A DNA stretch of 64,000 nucleotides, taken from positions 1-64,000 of the forward strand of contig NW_023998516.1 of NCBI RefSeq assembly GCF_014805625.2, written 5' to 3'. Shown here piece after piece: positions 21,831-33,579 of this stretch; positions within the stretch are counted from its first letter, which is position 1, and each line of letters starts with the position of its first letter. The DNA comes from Glossina fuscipes. Taxonomy: Eukaryota > Arthropoda > Insecta > Diptera > Glossinidae. The notes under the pieces were generated by a model. It worked only from the letters and a program-made list of their open reading frames with translations, was not told where the DNA came from and searched no databases. The translations under genes and the position numbers were made by a program.

Positions 21831-22854
21831 TAGAGCTGATTCAACAAGCTGAAGGATCCTTACATTGCAAAAAGGCTGTACATGTGCTCAGTTAGACTAA
21901 CACTTGAATATGCCTCTATTGGGTGGTCGGTCTCTTTTCTGCAGGTGTTATGTAGACTCAATTGAAAAAGTTCAAAAGCAATTGTTGCTGTTTGCCTTTA
22001 GAAATTTGGGTTGGAACCCACTTGTTTGTCTTCCTTCTTATGAAAATAGGTTGCTTCTGTTATCCTTACAGTCACTTGAGAAACGTAGATTTACTCTTGG
22101 TGCTTCCTTCTTGATTAAGTTAATTAAGTTAATCAATTCGTCCACATAACATGGTGAGATAAGTTTTAATATCCCTAACCGTTTCTCTAGTAGTTTGCAG
22201 AAACTTAAATGATGTCTCTCACTTAATCTCAATATCGAATTCTTTAAAATCTATGAAAACCACTATGCCTAATACGTGCGATTTACCTATGTCATTACGA
22301 TATCGGTTGCCAAGCTTTGGCATGTTTGCAATTGCTTAAAGATTCACTCGCAGCTTGGATCTGTAAGGATTGTTCGCTAGATGTGTACATGCTTTTTTCG
22401 TTTTTGCTTTCTTTCTTATGTATTTGTAGATATGTTCTTTTTCTTTACTTCTCTTCATATACACTATATTAGTTTTTAATAACAATCAGTATAAAATTTA
22501 TTTCTAAGAGTCGGCTGTTAATTTATTTTACCTGAGTTCCATGTGTAAGTAAATAAACAGATACAATGAAAATATGCTCTTTGTCTCTTTGTGTTTATTA
22601 TCCCTCGGTTATACAATGTTTTCACTTGTTTTAGTCTAACCAAATATATTTTCCTATCAAACATTTTTTTATTTCACGTGTTATTATAAATGCTTTCTTC
22701 CCAATTAAACTTAAAGGAAAAGGTTTCTTTTTACAAGAATTCGTGTGCTTTTTGCTCTAAGCTTAATGGATCTGAAGGATAACATTATGCAGGATAAACA
22801 AGATCGTTGGTGTGCTTTTCAGTGCAAAACAACAAAAAGGTCGATTTTTGAAGA
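21830..22854 (+). mobile_element. jockey-like LINE 3' end (copy 2), truncating the Polinton
   Basis: This plus-strand copy starts with a block encoding KLKDPYIAKRLYM and LTLEYASIGW, then after a frame change KVQKQLLLFAFRNL, LPSYENRLLLLSL and FLIKLIKLIN to the stop at 22,147-22,149, followed by about 700 bp of 3' UTR. It is the inverted twin of 7,376-8,392, with similarity ending within a few bases of each other at both sides (last shared block GGTCGATTTTTG). Being 5'-truncated is the normal result of LINE insertion. The left junction falls inside the Polinton protease gene. Confidence 0.85.
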
Positions 22855-22859
22855 CTACA

Positions 22860-23290
22860 AACTCTATCAAAACCACTATGCCTAATACGCGCGCTTTGCT
22901 TATTTAGACTAATTTGCATTCTTAACATCCCATTATGATTCGAATTAACTGGTGTCGTTGATTGTTATCGGTTGCCAAGCTTTTGCATGGCTTAGTGGTT
23001 GACTTGCAATTTGCTTCTGTACTGGTTGTGGGTGTGCCTCTGTACTAGTTATGTACATGCTGTTTTCCATTTTTTACTTACTTGTTTATTTGTACATGAA
23101 TTATTATTTAATTATTATTCTTACTTTTTTTTCTGTACTTTTCCTTATATACTCCATGCTAGTTTCTGATATTAATTATTGTAAGAGTTACTTTTCCGAT
23201 GTAAGGATACAATTCGATAAGTCATATTCATACATAATGGACATTAACATCAGAACATATACTTTATTGTTGAAGCAATGAGGTAAAGAA
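22860..23290 (+). repeat. related LINE 3' UTR, second tandem copy
   Basis: Directly after copy 2, CAAAACCACTATGCCTAATA (22,864) repeats the block found at 22,255 in copy 2. Further shared landmarks are TATCGGTTGCCAAGCTTTTG (about 22,968) and a diverged TTTACTT...CTTATATACTCCATGCTAGTTT block (about 23,125-23,170). It also carries an extra stretch (22,890-22,960) lacking in copy 2, so it is a different subfamily. No coding part of the LINE precedes it, so it is a nested or tandemly joined 3' end. Confidence 0.65.
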
Positions 23291-24640
23291 AAAAAATTAC
23301 ACGAACATAATCTTGCATAGAACGCACGCAAGGAAGGGACAATTATTAGATTGAGTTATATGGTGCTTAGTAATAGCACCGGAGTAGCAAGGATGTTTTC
23401 AATGGATATTTTGTTTCTGATTTCTGGTGAACCCACATTTAAGTACACTGTGATATGCAGGCTAAAAACACACGTACGGATGCCAACATACAAACAAAAT
23501 GAACTAATGAAGCAAAGAAACACTTTTGGAAATAACCAAAAAAAATAAAAAATAAAAAATAAAAGACAACACTTGCAATAACGTAGAAAAATGGATGAAT
23601 TTGCTGCACAACTGTATTAATTTTAAATAAAAATTATTTTCTTTCACCTCACGATCGATAAGTTGAAAGTTAAATACATGGGCAGACATCAATCGGCTGG
23701 GTAGGCAAACTTAGATCGATATAATAAAACATCGGTCTGTCGGTAAATCAATTTTTATATGCTCTACCATGTGATCTAATACCAGGTGATCTTTCGCCTA
23801 CGAAGTACGCTTAATTTGTTGTTCGGTCAATCTGTTTTTACTGCTACATGCGGGCATTCGTTAAAGTGACTGGAAATATTTTTGTCTTTCTTTTCTATGG
23901 TCAATGTTCTAGTAAAAATATTTGAATTTTTCCTACACCTATTTGAATTAAATTATCCCTATATACAGTGGTTTGCAGTTAAAACAGGTCATCTATATAT
24001 AAAGTATTTTTATTTGTAAAATTTATCTTCAAAAAAGTAAATAAATGAAAAGCACTTTACGGTTTGTCAAACACGAATGTTTTTCTCTGTGAGACTATGA
24101 TTTATGTATCGCAATTCTAATTTGTTAATATATATCGGTATTGGCTATTTCCACTAAAATGAAAAGAAAACTCAGTCAAAGGTTAGTCAAATCAATGCAA
24201 TGTTGTTCAAATTCATTATGTGCTGAAACTAATGAGCTCGAATACTCTTACGAGTCATCGTATGATATCGTTTACTATGAACTTAGATTGATATCAGCAT
24301 AAGCCTCTGTACGCATTGGCTCGCATGCGTGTTCGCATTTCAAAGCCAAGAGAATAAGATTCTTGAAAAGACAAAGTTTTCTTTTTTTTACTTAAGTCGC
24401 ATAATTTTATATATTTCGTGCGAGAGAGTGTATTTTGTTTGTGTATTTTCTTTTTTTATATCCATAACCGAAGGATGAGGGGCATATTCACTTTGTCGAA
24501 ACGTTTGCGACACCTAGAAAGAAGCTTCAGAAATCTCACAAAGTATATATAGTTGATCGATTTGTCGGTCTTTCTATCCGTCTGGCCGCGTGTGTAATGT
24601 CTCTTCATGGACCAAATCGGTTGAGGAACACGCCTATAGT
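23291..24640. other. AT-rich DNA, no gene recognised
   Basis: Only short frames are present. Near 24,480-24,620 there is a weak copy of the fly dispersed repeat (CACAAAGTATATAT followed by a GTCGGTCTTTCTATCCGTCT block). Nothing else is supported. Confidence 0.5.
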
Positions 24641-25048
24641 ATCACGTAAACTCGAAGCACCTCCTTTTCAACCTACAAAACTCAATCTGCTAAATACGGT
24701 TTGCCCGCAAGGCTCTCTCGAAAGTGTGGACATCAAAATCCCTAATCCCTAATGAGCTTATGCCCGCACCAGTAGTGAGTACAATGTATCCAGTCCAAAA
24801 AAAATGTTTCGTCAATAATCGAACTTGGCCGAAATTTATACCAAGATTTCCATAACTCAGAAAGTTTTTTCGTCTCGAACAAAAAAATCAAATTGATCTC
24901 CTCTGATACGCCTACGGAAAATTTTATTGTCGCCAATACTTCACTTAACAACATTTATAATATCATATATGCCGTTAGAATTCTGTGCAATCCGTGGGGT
25001 TGCATCTATCCTCTCTGATTCCAGCGAAGTTGAAGTTCACTCAAACGC

Positions 25049-25708
25049 ATGTCCCAAGAATCTGCTCAAATTCGGACTCTACCTGACTTCTGCAAAATTA
25101 CAGAAGTGATGTATAAATTTGACCATCCCTCTAACTCGCTTATGCCGTTGGACACAGTTCGTTTGAGTTTTGCGGGGAATGTTTTGCCTTCCCACGTCTG
25201 TTTGGAAGGCATTAACTTCCCGGTTAAACCATATGCCGAGCCGACATTACAATGCCGCATATGTTGGCGTTTCGGGTGCAGGTGTGTTCACGCCGAAAGA
25301 CGCTCTGCCCCTATTGTGATGGAAGCCAGGAATGCAAAATATATCGATTGTACGAGTGTTCATTCATCTAATTTGAAAACTTGTCCTTCCTATAAGAAAA
25401 TTTCTAAATCCAAGAAAGGTGCGGGAGATCGTTTGGAGCCGCAAACATACAACTTCTCTCAAAATGCTTACGATTACGAAAATATTAACTTTTCATTTTC
25501 TTTAGAAAGTTTCTCTGAATTGCTTCCTCCGACTGCTCAATCAACAATCAAACGACCAAGCACTGAGTCTACTGTCTCAGTTCCAACCGAAAAGATGGTA
25601 ACTCCTGAACTCACCTTCTCCCCTTCCAATATAAAATCTTCAAGCCGTCTTCTAAACCAAATTTTGCCATTAACTCCGCCACACGCTTATCTCGTTATCT
25701 TCACATGA
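25049..25708 (+). pseudogene. LINE ORF1 (gag-like, damaged zinc knuckles)
   Basis: This is a 219-codon frame, the longest in the window. After IRTLPDFCKITEV and MPLDTVRLSFAGNVLP, the order expected in gag-like ORF1 proteins, comes LQCRICWRFGCRCVHAE, the first CCHC knuckle in altered form (the normal GH is GC), then DCTSVHSSNLKTCPSYKK, the end of the last knuckle. Between them a pair of compensating frameshifts seems to have replaced the middle knuckle. The C-terminal part is Ser/Thr/Pro-rich. ORF1 proteins coat LINE RNA; this one probably could not. The remnants of an N-terminal part extend back toward 24,780. Confidence 0.7.
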
Positions 25709-25755
25709 GTATTCTAAACAAAGCGGTTAGTACCGCTATTCTCTCTCAATCAATA

Positions 25756-27800
25756 ATGAAAATAGCTCAACTTAATTGAACTAGCACTCGTATTATTATA
25801 TAATTAAAACAGGGTGAACATTACCTTCATTATAATGAAATGTCCATGGCCTGTCTTTCTTAAACTTTTCTTAAGCCTCATGATTCTTTTTCAAATTAAC
25901 AATTAAAACGTAGTGAGATTTGAATGTATCCCCGACTCCTCTCATGGTGGTGGTGTGGCGATTCTTGCCTCTAATAATTTTTCAGTCTTCCTTCTTTTGC
26001 TCTCTCTCAGTCTCTTAAGTTTTTAGTCTTTTCTTCTTCTAATTTTGCAAAATGTGCACCTATCGAACCTTACAGCTGCATCATTCACAATTCCTTTGGG
26101 GAGCTCCTAATCTACAGTTGTTATATACTCCACCTAATTGTGATGTTTCTGATTCTTGAACTAATAGATTTTTTTCTTTCAAATCCAAGATATCTGCATT
26201 AATTTGCGGTGATTTTAATGCTCACAATGTTTGTTGGGGTAGTCGCTTCTTCAATTCAAGAGGCACACAAATTTAAGATTTTTTTGAAAGCAGCAGTCTC
26301 ACTAAATAATGCTGATTCCCCTCATTTTGGTTCCGTCTCTTCTTGCATAGATCTTTCGATCTGTACACCTGATCTAAGTTCTCTGACTTTGCGGACCCTT
26401 AACGATATCATATGTAGTTCTCAGTGTGCCTCATCGAAATTGGCCTTCATTTGCATCTTATTACGCGGTGCCACTCACGTATCCATGTTCCAAAGTATAG
26501 CAAACCTTCTTTACTTAACAATACTATCCATTACATTTCAAACACCATCCAAACCAACGACTCTTCGGGTTGTTTCTTTGATAGACTCTCAAAGTCTTTT
26601 ACAATTGCTCTGAACCGCAAGTCTGTAAAAAATTCCTAACCTCCTAATTCTTGGTGGAACACCGCATGCACTGCATTCACGGTGATACACCAAGTGCAAA
26701 ATATCTTTTTCTAGAGTAAATTTCAAATTTTCGAATAAAAGAATATACCTTTATTCTCAGGCTGGAAAAGCGTAAAGTTTGGAAACAATTTTATGAAAAT
26801 GTCAATAGCGACATATCAATCTCAGATCTTTGGCGCATTGTCAGAATTTTCAGAGGTATCACTTCCCCTCGTTGTTTCATTCCCTTGCAACTTCTGGTCC
26901 TGTAATCCCATCTGTTTCGCTCGATGAGGAACGCAATAAATTCTTCTTAAACGACATATCTCTCCCTGAGCTCGATAAAGCCATTAATCTCTCAAAAGAC
27001 TCAGCTTAGGGATTGGAGGGTATTCGTAACAATCACCTCAAAATTTTGAATATTGAAACCGCTTAATCCTAAAAGAATTTAACAATATTGTAATTACCGG
27101 CTATATACCCTCTTCCTGGTACGACTAGAAAAATTTTCAAGAAAGTGTTACACTCACGTTTAGAATGGTATCTCGAGTCGAAACCTACCCCTAGAAATCC
27201 TCAATTTAGTTTCAGACGTTACCGTTCTGCAAAAGACAACATCGTTACTTTGTGGTCAGCAATAAATTTAGCGTTTGCTAAAAACCATCTTTCAATATCA
27301 ACATTTTAAAATCTATTCTTTTCTCTTTGAATATCCCTACCAAATTCTGTAATATGTTACATAATCTCTCTCTCTATAAAAACATGTTAATAAACAACGA
27401 TGATGTTGTTGTACAAAGGAGATCTTTTACAGGTGTTCCTTAGGGATCTGTATTGAGTCCTCTTTGCTTTAATTTATATATTAACAAAAATTTTTAGTTC
27501 CCCTCCTAAAAACATCTCAATCCTGGGCTATGCTGACGATTTTGTCACTTTTAGTTCCAAACCTGATCCAGATTTGTGCAAACGCAATTAACAATCTGCC
27601 CTCGATAGTACTTCTTCTCGTCTTGAATCACTCGATTTCCCTCAGGGAAAACTCGTCCCTACGTATTAGAAATCGGATCCTTACTTTATAGTCTCAAATC
27701 TGATACATTTTGTTTTCAATTTCTCTGTGTGCCCAGTCACAGGGTATTCTTGGCAACAACACTGCAGATAAAACTGCATCCTCCGGACCATCTCATTCTA
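25756..27800 (+). pseudogene. LINE ORF2: endonuclease, reverse transcriptase, RNase H remnant
   Basis: ORF2 opens at ATG 25,756 with MKIAQLN, 47 bases after ORF1. Endonuclease blocks are SHGGGVAILASNNF (about 25,940-25,985) and LICGDFNAHNVCWGS (about 26,198-26,243), the latter carrying the catalytic DFNAH. Next come SWWNTACT (about 26,650), a KDSA-stop-GLEG block (about 27,000), LEWYLESK and FRRYRSAKDNI (27,160-27,245), and RSFTGVP-stop-GSVLSPL (about 27,420). The RT catalytic YADDF is intact at 27,529-27,543. GILGNNTADK at about 27,750-27,780 is the end of RNase H. Stops and frameshifts occur throughout. Confidence 0.85.
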
Positions 27801-27840
27801 ACAATCCTGCCGAATGTGCATATTTTAATAAAAACTAAAA

Positions 27841-30800
27841 AAAAAAAATAACAGGGCCGACGTGTAAGACGCAAAATTAAAAAAAAAAAATTTTAATCAC
27901 ATAATCACTAAAATAAACAAATAATAACATCATATACCAAATGCAACCCCAACTTTACTAAGACCCAAACAAAGAACTCTGTGCTCATATCGGACCTTTG
28001 TTTACGCATCCTAGCAAATTTCCCCGTTGTTAATTTGCTGAATAACTCGACCTACTTAAAATTAATCTTCAAAACGGTTCTTGCTGTGATGTCGTTCGCC
28101 TGTTACCCGTATTGATCAAGCCAAGTGAGAGGTCAGATAGAGCCTTCATTGCAAAGAATTTACTATTTCAATACATTTTGCATTTGTTCGTTTTTAAAGC
28201 TTTTTTAAAGTTTATTCCAGTGATGTCTAACTAATTTACTTGCAGCGTACATTATTTAGATATTAGATTTATGTAACGTTTGCTATTTAATAGTCAGTTT
28301 AAGCGCTTAAAGAATGCTTAATAAGGCCTTATTATGAAGCTTAAAATCCGTACATTCCACCTAATGGAATACTTAATTGTTTTTATTTTGCATCCTATAT
28401 GTATACCTAGGGACACATAAACGAGCGGACTATCCTGAAAGTGGCCTAGGTCCAGTTATGCTAAAATCGTGACACTTACACCTTTGCGTTTTAATAAATC
28501 AAAAAATATTGATAACTTCATATTATAGTGTTTTTCGGTTTCTAAGGATGTATAATTTATCAAATCATTTTGCAAAAAATGACACTATTTAAAAAATAAT
28601 TTGTTTTTTATAGCTATATGTAGACTTAAGCCACTTTCAAAATTAATAAAATAATTTGTAAAATTAAAAAGTATTCAATTATTAATATTTTATTTTCTAT
28701 TAAAGAATTGTTATATAAGAATTAATAATGTCTTGCGATTAATTTTACGTATTCCTCTCCAGTGTTTGCCCCTGCAAAAGGGATTTAAAATAATTGTTGC
28801 ATGCAGGTAGTATTTATTGCATCATAAATCCGTTAAATCCTTATGTTTGAGTATTGTGATTTGTGTCACTTTTTTTTAGAGGTGCTATCAACTCAGTATT
28901 ATTAAAGTTTTGAATGTTGATTTCTCATTTATTCTTACTTTGCAGAACATTTTATATGGTTTAGTTTGCAAAAATCTCATCCAACATATTTTTAACCAAT
29001 ATCCCCTTTCTCCATCAATATATACCTTCATATATATGTATATACCGATTATTACTCGTATGATATATTTTTTTCGTGCATCACAATCACACGACCAGGG
29101 CAGTATTTGCAGGTTTGCTAAGGCTAAAGTCACATTAAAAAGCTATGCTAAGGTTATACATTTAATGATAATAAAGGATCGACCTTTGATTTCGAAAAAT
29201 CTATTCCATAACATTTTCCACATCTACTTAAAAACTATCTAAATCAGTCTTAAGTTACTTTCAATATAAATATTTTGTCATATTTCAAAAACCTGCAAAT
29301 TTTCGTTCAACAAAATCTTAATGATTTTAAATAGGTTAGTGATGATTTGCTTCAAAGTGAAAAGATAACGTAAAAATCTAAATATTACAATAGCTGTCTT
29401 GATTTTTTTTGAAAATGTTTTAAGGCAAAATATTGCAAATTTAAATCAAAAGTTTTATAAATATTCTCTAATCCTAATTTTACCAAGAATTTTACCAAGA
29501 AGTCACTTTTATAATTTGAACTTAAATTTCCTAATTCTCTTATATATGTACTTAAGCATATGCGCCAATAGCTTATCAAAAATATGGGGTGCAAGTTTCA
29601 AGCAGTAATTGATATAAAAAAGTTATTTTATAAATCTTATAACAAATTTTTGAATGCAGTTTTATGAAAGGGTATGTGCTATGTATGTGTCCATGCCTGT
29701 AAATTTATGCACAGATGTATGCGCACAAACCGATAAAAGACGTGCAGAATTTAACATTTAGCTGACTATTATTTGAATTTTGCTCTTTGCTTGCGCAATC
29801 CAAGTTAGGTTTGTCTCATTGTTTTCTTATAAGGGGTGCCTATGTGTCTATATATGGTTGCTTTTGCCAATGTTCTTGATTAAATGATAACAGCTGTTTT
29901 TATAACGGAACAATCAGCAGATAACAAAAGCGTTAGTAGCCAATCTGCGCACATCGCAGTATCGTGATTTAATACACAATAAGAGACAACCTCGACTTCA
30001 AGATCTAAAAGGCATTCCAGTATCTATTCTTTCATTCAATGAATCATTTTTTTTTTATTCATTCATTAATTCGTGCTTGCATGGTAATAAAACTGTAAAG
30101 AAAACATTTGCAAAGCATGCATGAGCGACAATGGCAAAGCAAATGGACAAAAAACATAGCAAAACGAATTGGCTTTAAGCCAAACAAAATTATTATCATT
30201 ATCATCATTATCTTCATAGTCAATATGAAATTTGCTTTTTTTTTTTCCTATTTCAGCTATTATACTTACTTTCCTTTGGCCATTACACTTTAGTTATTGT
30301 GATCATTTTTCTCTTTTTAAGTGTCATTTCGTGGAGACTTTGAACAGATTATTATTTATCTCGGTGCATATATGTGCAACCGTGCATATCTAGGGTTTTC
30401 TCTCTTCTTGATGTTTTTGACGGAACCGTTGTAATACACTTTAGTATTTGTTGACCCTGCACTTACTAGATGCTGCTAATAATATGCTCATACAGCGGTC
30501 GGTTTTTTTGTTTTTTTTTAAATTATAAAAACAAAAAAAATGTTCTTTTTTCCTTTCATGAATTGCATCAAAATGGTATTGGTTTTGAAAACAAGCAAGC
30601 AAGATGCTTGCAGGATGCGTTTAAAGAACGATTTCTTTTTTTGTCAACGGTTAGATAAAGTGATGCATTCAATTACGTCTTTACATAAAATCGTAATAAA
30701 TTTTTGTAGTAGCGTTTTTAACTGATTTTGCCACTTCTCAAATCTGTGGAATGTTGTACGTTAACTTAAAGTTTCTCTCTACGTGCGCTAACATTTTATT

Positions 30801-33575
30801 AATATTTGGGCGATATAAGATCAGGGAGAAAGAAATTATGTTTTTGTTTGTATGAATTTTTCGCGTGTTGAAATATTTTCATTTGGGTGATGGTGACATT
30901 TTCAAACTGTGCTTGAAATTCGCATGTTTTTCGGAACGGAATACGTTAAATCAACGTATTTTTTGTGAATTCGTTTTCTTTCTTTTATTGTTGGTTATAT
31001 GCCTTACTGAATTTTGCTTTTAAGAAACCATCTTTTCTATCAACTGCAGGGCATGATATCGATCAAATCAACGTTCTGACACTACACAACACTACAACAT
31101 AATATCACCATTATCGAATGAAGTGCTTGATAACATTATAGGTATAATATGCTTTAAGGTTTCATCTACTGATTTAAGTGGAGATGCAATAGGCACGAAT
31201 GTGCTGATTTGCTGACATGGCATGATAGTGGTCCATTTTTTTAAAAACCCGCTTCATTATTGAGAATAATTTGAAGATAAATAATTGTCAAAAGTATGGA
31301 TAAGGGATAAATTTATCTCATCACAACAGGACTTGCTTATGCCCGTGATCTGGATGTGCACGTTTGTTTCAATTATTTGTCAAGGCGTACGATTGTTGGC
31401 TTGGAAACTAGGCGCGTCAATATAATATAATAAAAAATATTTGGGTTTGAAAGCATTGCAATAACGTGGTTAGTTTCACGTGTCGAGTAGAGTAAATTGC
31501 GTGAAAAGTGAAACCTTAAAAGAAACTGGCATGAACGGCATACTTTTATTTCCAAAGCGCATTGGTACTAGACTTTGCTTTATCCGAGAAAAAAGTAAGC
31601 ACACAAACGCACTCACGCACGCACACACAAAGTTCATAGAATATTTCATTTTCGTATAAGGCTAAAAGCCATAGAATGTAAAGTTTGAAGTATACTTTCA
31701 GGATTATAGTCAACAAGACAACGTAGATAAATAAGATAGTATATGAGGGACACACGGTAACCACATACTACTTGTTATAGCAATTATGGCGAAACTAATG
31801 ACCCTTTGCAACAAGCCCATATATATAGTAAATAGAAATATTCCATGCAAATTGCTTGCAACTAACTCGTTTCTCAGGCTCTGCATCTGATGGTTTCAGA
31901 AGTGTTGCTATATGCTATGTATCCTTTCGTACGATTACTAACTAAAGTAGTGATAATGTTCAAGCATTCGTTTGCTCTCAATTATATAACATTAGTAAAG
32001 AAAAAAGAACCTAAGCAGATAATAAAATTTTCTGGGTATATTTGAAGCAAATTATACGAAGATTATATAGCAAATTAGGTTAAATGCATACAGATTTCAA
32101 AAATTTTGTAATCTTTGTTTATGGCTTTGCACACTGAGTTTTTTCGTACCGTTTAAACATGTTATGGATATGAAAGATGTTCCGAAATAAGAAAACATTT
32201 AAATTCTTAATTAAATACATGATAATTGATACAGTTTTGCTAATTACGTAGTATGAATAACTTACCTCAGAAAGTGTCCGAAATACAAAAATCAGACAGA
32301 CGGAGAGACATGCATTTTAAGTTGATCGGCATGATAAAAGGTGCGTCTATCTTAAGAATTTCTGGTTACTGTGCGTATCCGCACAAACTTAATACCTCCG
32401 GTGCAACATTATGTAGAAGAAAGGATTATTTTGCTAATTAGCTGCGAAAATAAGTTTAATTTCATTCGTCTTTTCATGACAACGCGTGCGTTTTCTGAAT
32501 AAATAAAAAGAAAAACGATACAACTGCTAAGTGTAATGTATTTGTTATCGTTTTTTATTTGCGCCTCAAACGAAAGTCATCAGTTATATTAGGATTTTAT
32601 TACTCCCATTATTAAAAGAACCGGGAGTAAGCTTTAGCATGTTCATAATTTCATCAGCATTTTAAAGATGTAATCGAATTTTATCGAGGTTCAATTGATT
32701 TTTTCGTTTTATATTATTACTGTTAAAAGGAAAATAAAAGTGAACATTAAGAAATAAGAAAACTGCAGTCGGCTCTCTCCGAATCTTTTACACCCTTTTT
32801 AAAAATAGGAAGTAAAACACAAAAAAATGAAGTTTCGACACTCTATACTGTTGAATGATTTTTACGTTTACTACAGTTACAGTAGGATAACCCATGGAAT
32901 ACGCGAATATTTTTGTCGCTGGATCTGTTTTAGGATAAGATGTAGTGAGCAAACAGTTCAGTTTATTCGCTATCGAAAACAGAGGCGGTGCACTGTGGGC
33001 GTATCCTTTGACTGATGTGGCTGATATTCGATGCAAATCCACTTTCAATTACTTCTAATGTTTCTGTTACATTTGAAACCGATATCTTAATTTTTCCAAC
33101 AAAAAAATTTCCTTTTTTTTGTTGTAAACGTTTTAAAAAAGAGTTTAAATCTCGATATTCTATAATATTAGGTGAGCTGGGGGTGATTTTTGCACGAAAT
33201 ATTCGTATTAATTTTTATCCTTGTAAGTGTTTTAGTTTCTCGGTAGCGAAAAAACTCAATTTTTGTTGTTTTGTCCATACACAACCTACGCATAATCTAT
33301 GCAGCACTTATTCACAGCCTTTGCATACCATATGCCTACTCACAATCTCTGTCAAGAATTTCCATTTCAGGTTTTCCTGAAGCGGATTGCGTGTCCCGTT
33401 AGGCCGCTGAGCTGGTTTTTTTTTGTTAACGAGATAGTTGGCGCCTAGTCTCATGCTTTGTTTTGTTCGTTTTAGCGAGTAGGTAGAAGTTAGCTGAAGG
33501 GGACAAAGATTTATTTTCTTTTCTTCGTCTCTGATCGACACAGGTGACAAGTCCCCTAAATAAAGTGATTTAACA
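27841..33575. other. AT-rich DNA without recognisable genes or elements
   Basis: About 5.7 kb with only short frames (up to 110 codons at 28,910-29,242, hydrophobic and low in complexity, with the opposite strand also open). No domain, splice-consistent exon series or element end could be assigned. CA/GT-rich patches occur near 31,590-31,630. Confidence 0.5.
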
Positions 33576-33579
33576 TAAT

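Larger units (their letters stand above)
13131..21831 (+). mobile_element. degenerate Polinton/Maverick (adintovirus-like) element, right end lost
   Basis: Between about 13.1 and 21.8 kb the remains of a whole Polinton gene set appear in order: small ORFs, PolB (+), integrase (-), an unknown ORF (-), a conserved ORF (+), packaging ATPase (+), a small ORF (+), minor capsid (+), basic core protein (+), major capsid (+) and cysteine protease (+). Polintons are normally 15-20 kb with long inverted ends and 6-bp target duplications; here neither inverted end was found. The right side stops inside the protease where a LINE 3' end begins. Every large gene has stops or frameshifts, so the copy is a fossil. 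The gene order and the presence of both jelly-roll proteins and protease mark it as the virus-like class rather than a plain transposon. Confidence 0.9.
24640..27840 (+). mobile_element. I-like LINE with RNase H, heavily degraded
   Basis: The element runs in the plus direction: ORF1 (25,049-25,708), then ORF2 from about 25,756 containing endonuclease, RT and the end of an RNase H, then A-rich ends at 27,835-27,850 and 27,878-27,889. A vestige of RNase H (GILGNNTADK at about 27,750-27,780) is seen in I, R1/LOA and related clades but not in classic jockey, hence the I-like label; the clade is not certain. At about 3.2 kb it is well short of a 5-6 kb full element, and deletions are evident in the RT fingers and before the RNase H tail. 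Confidence 0.8.
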
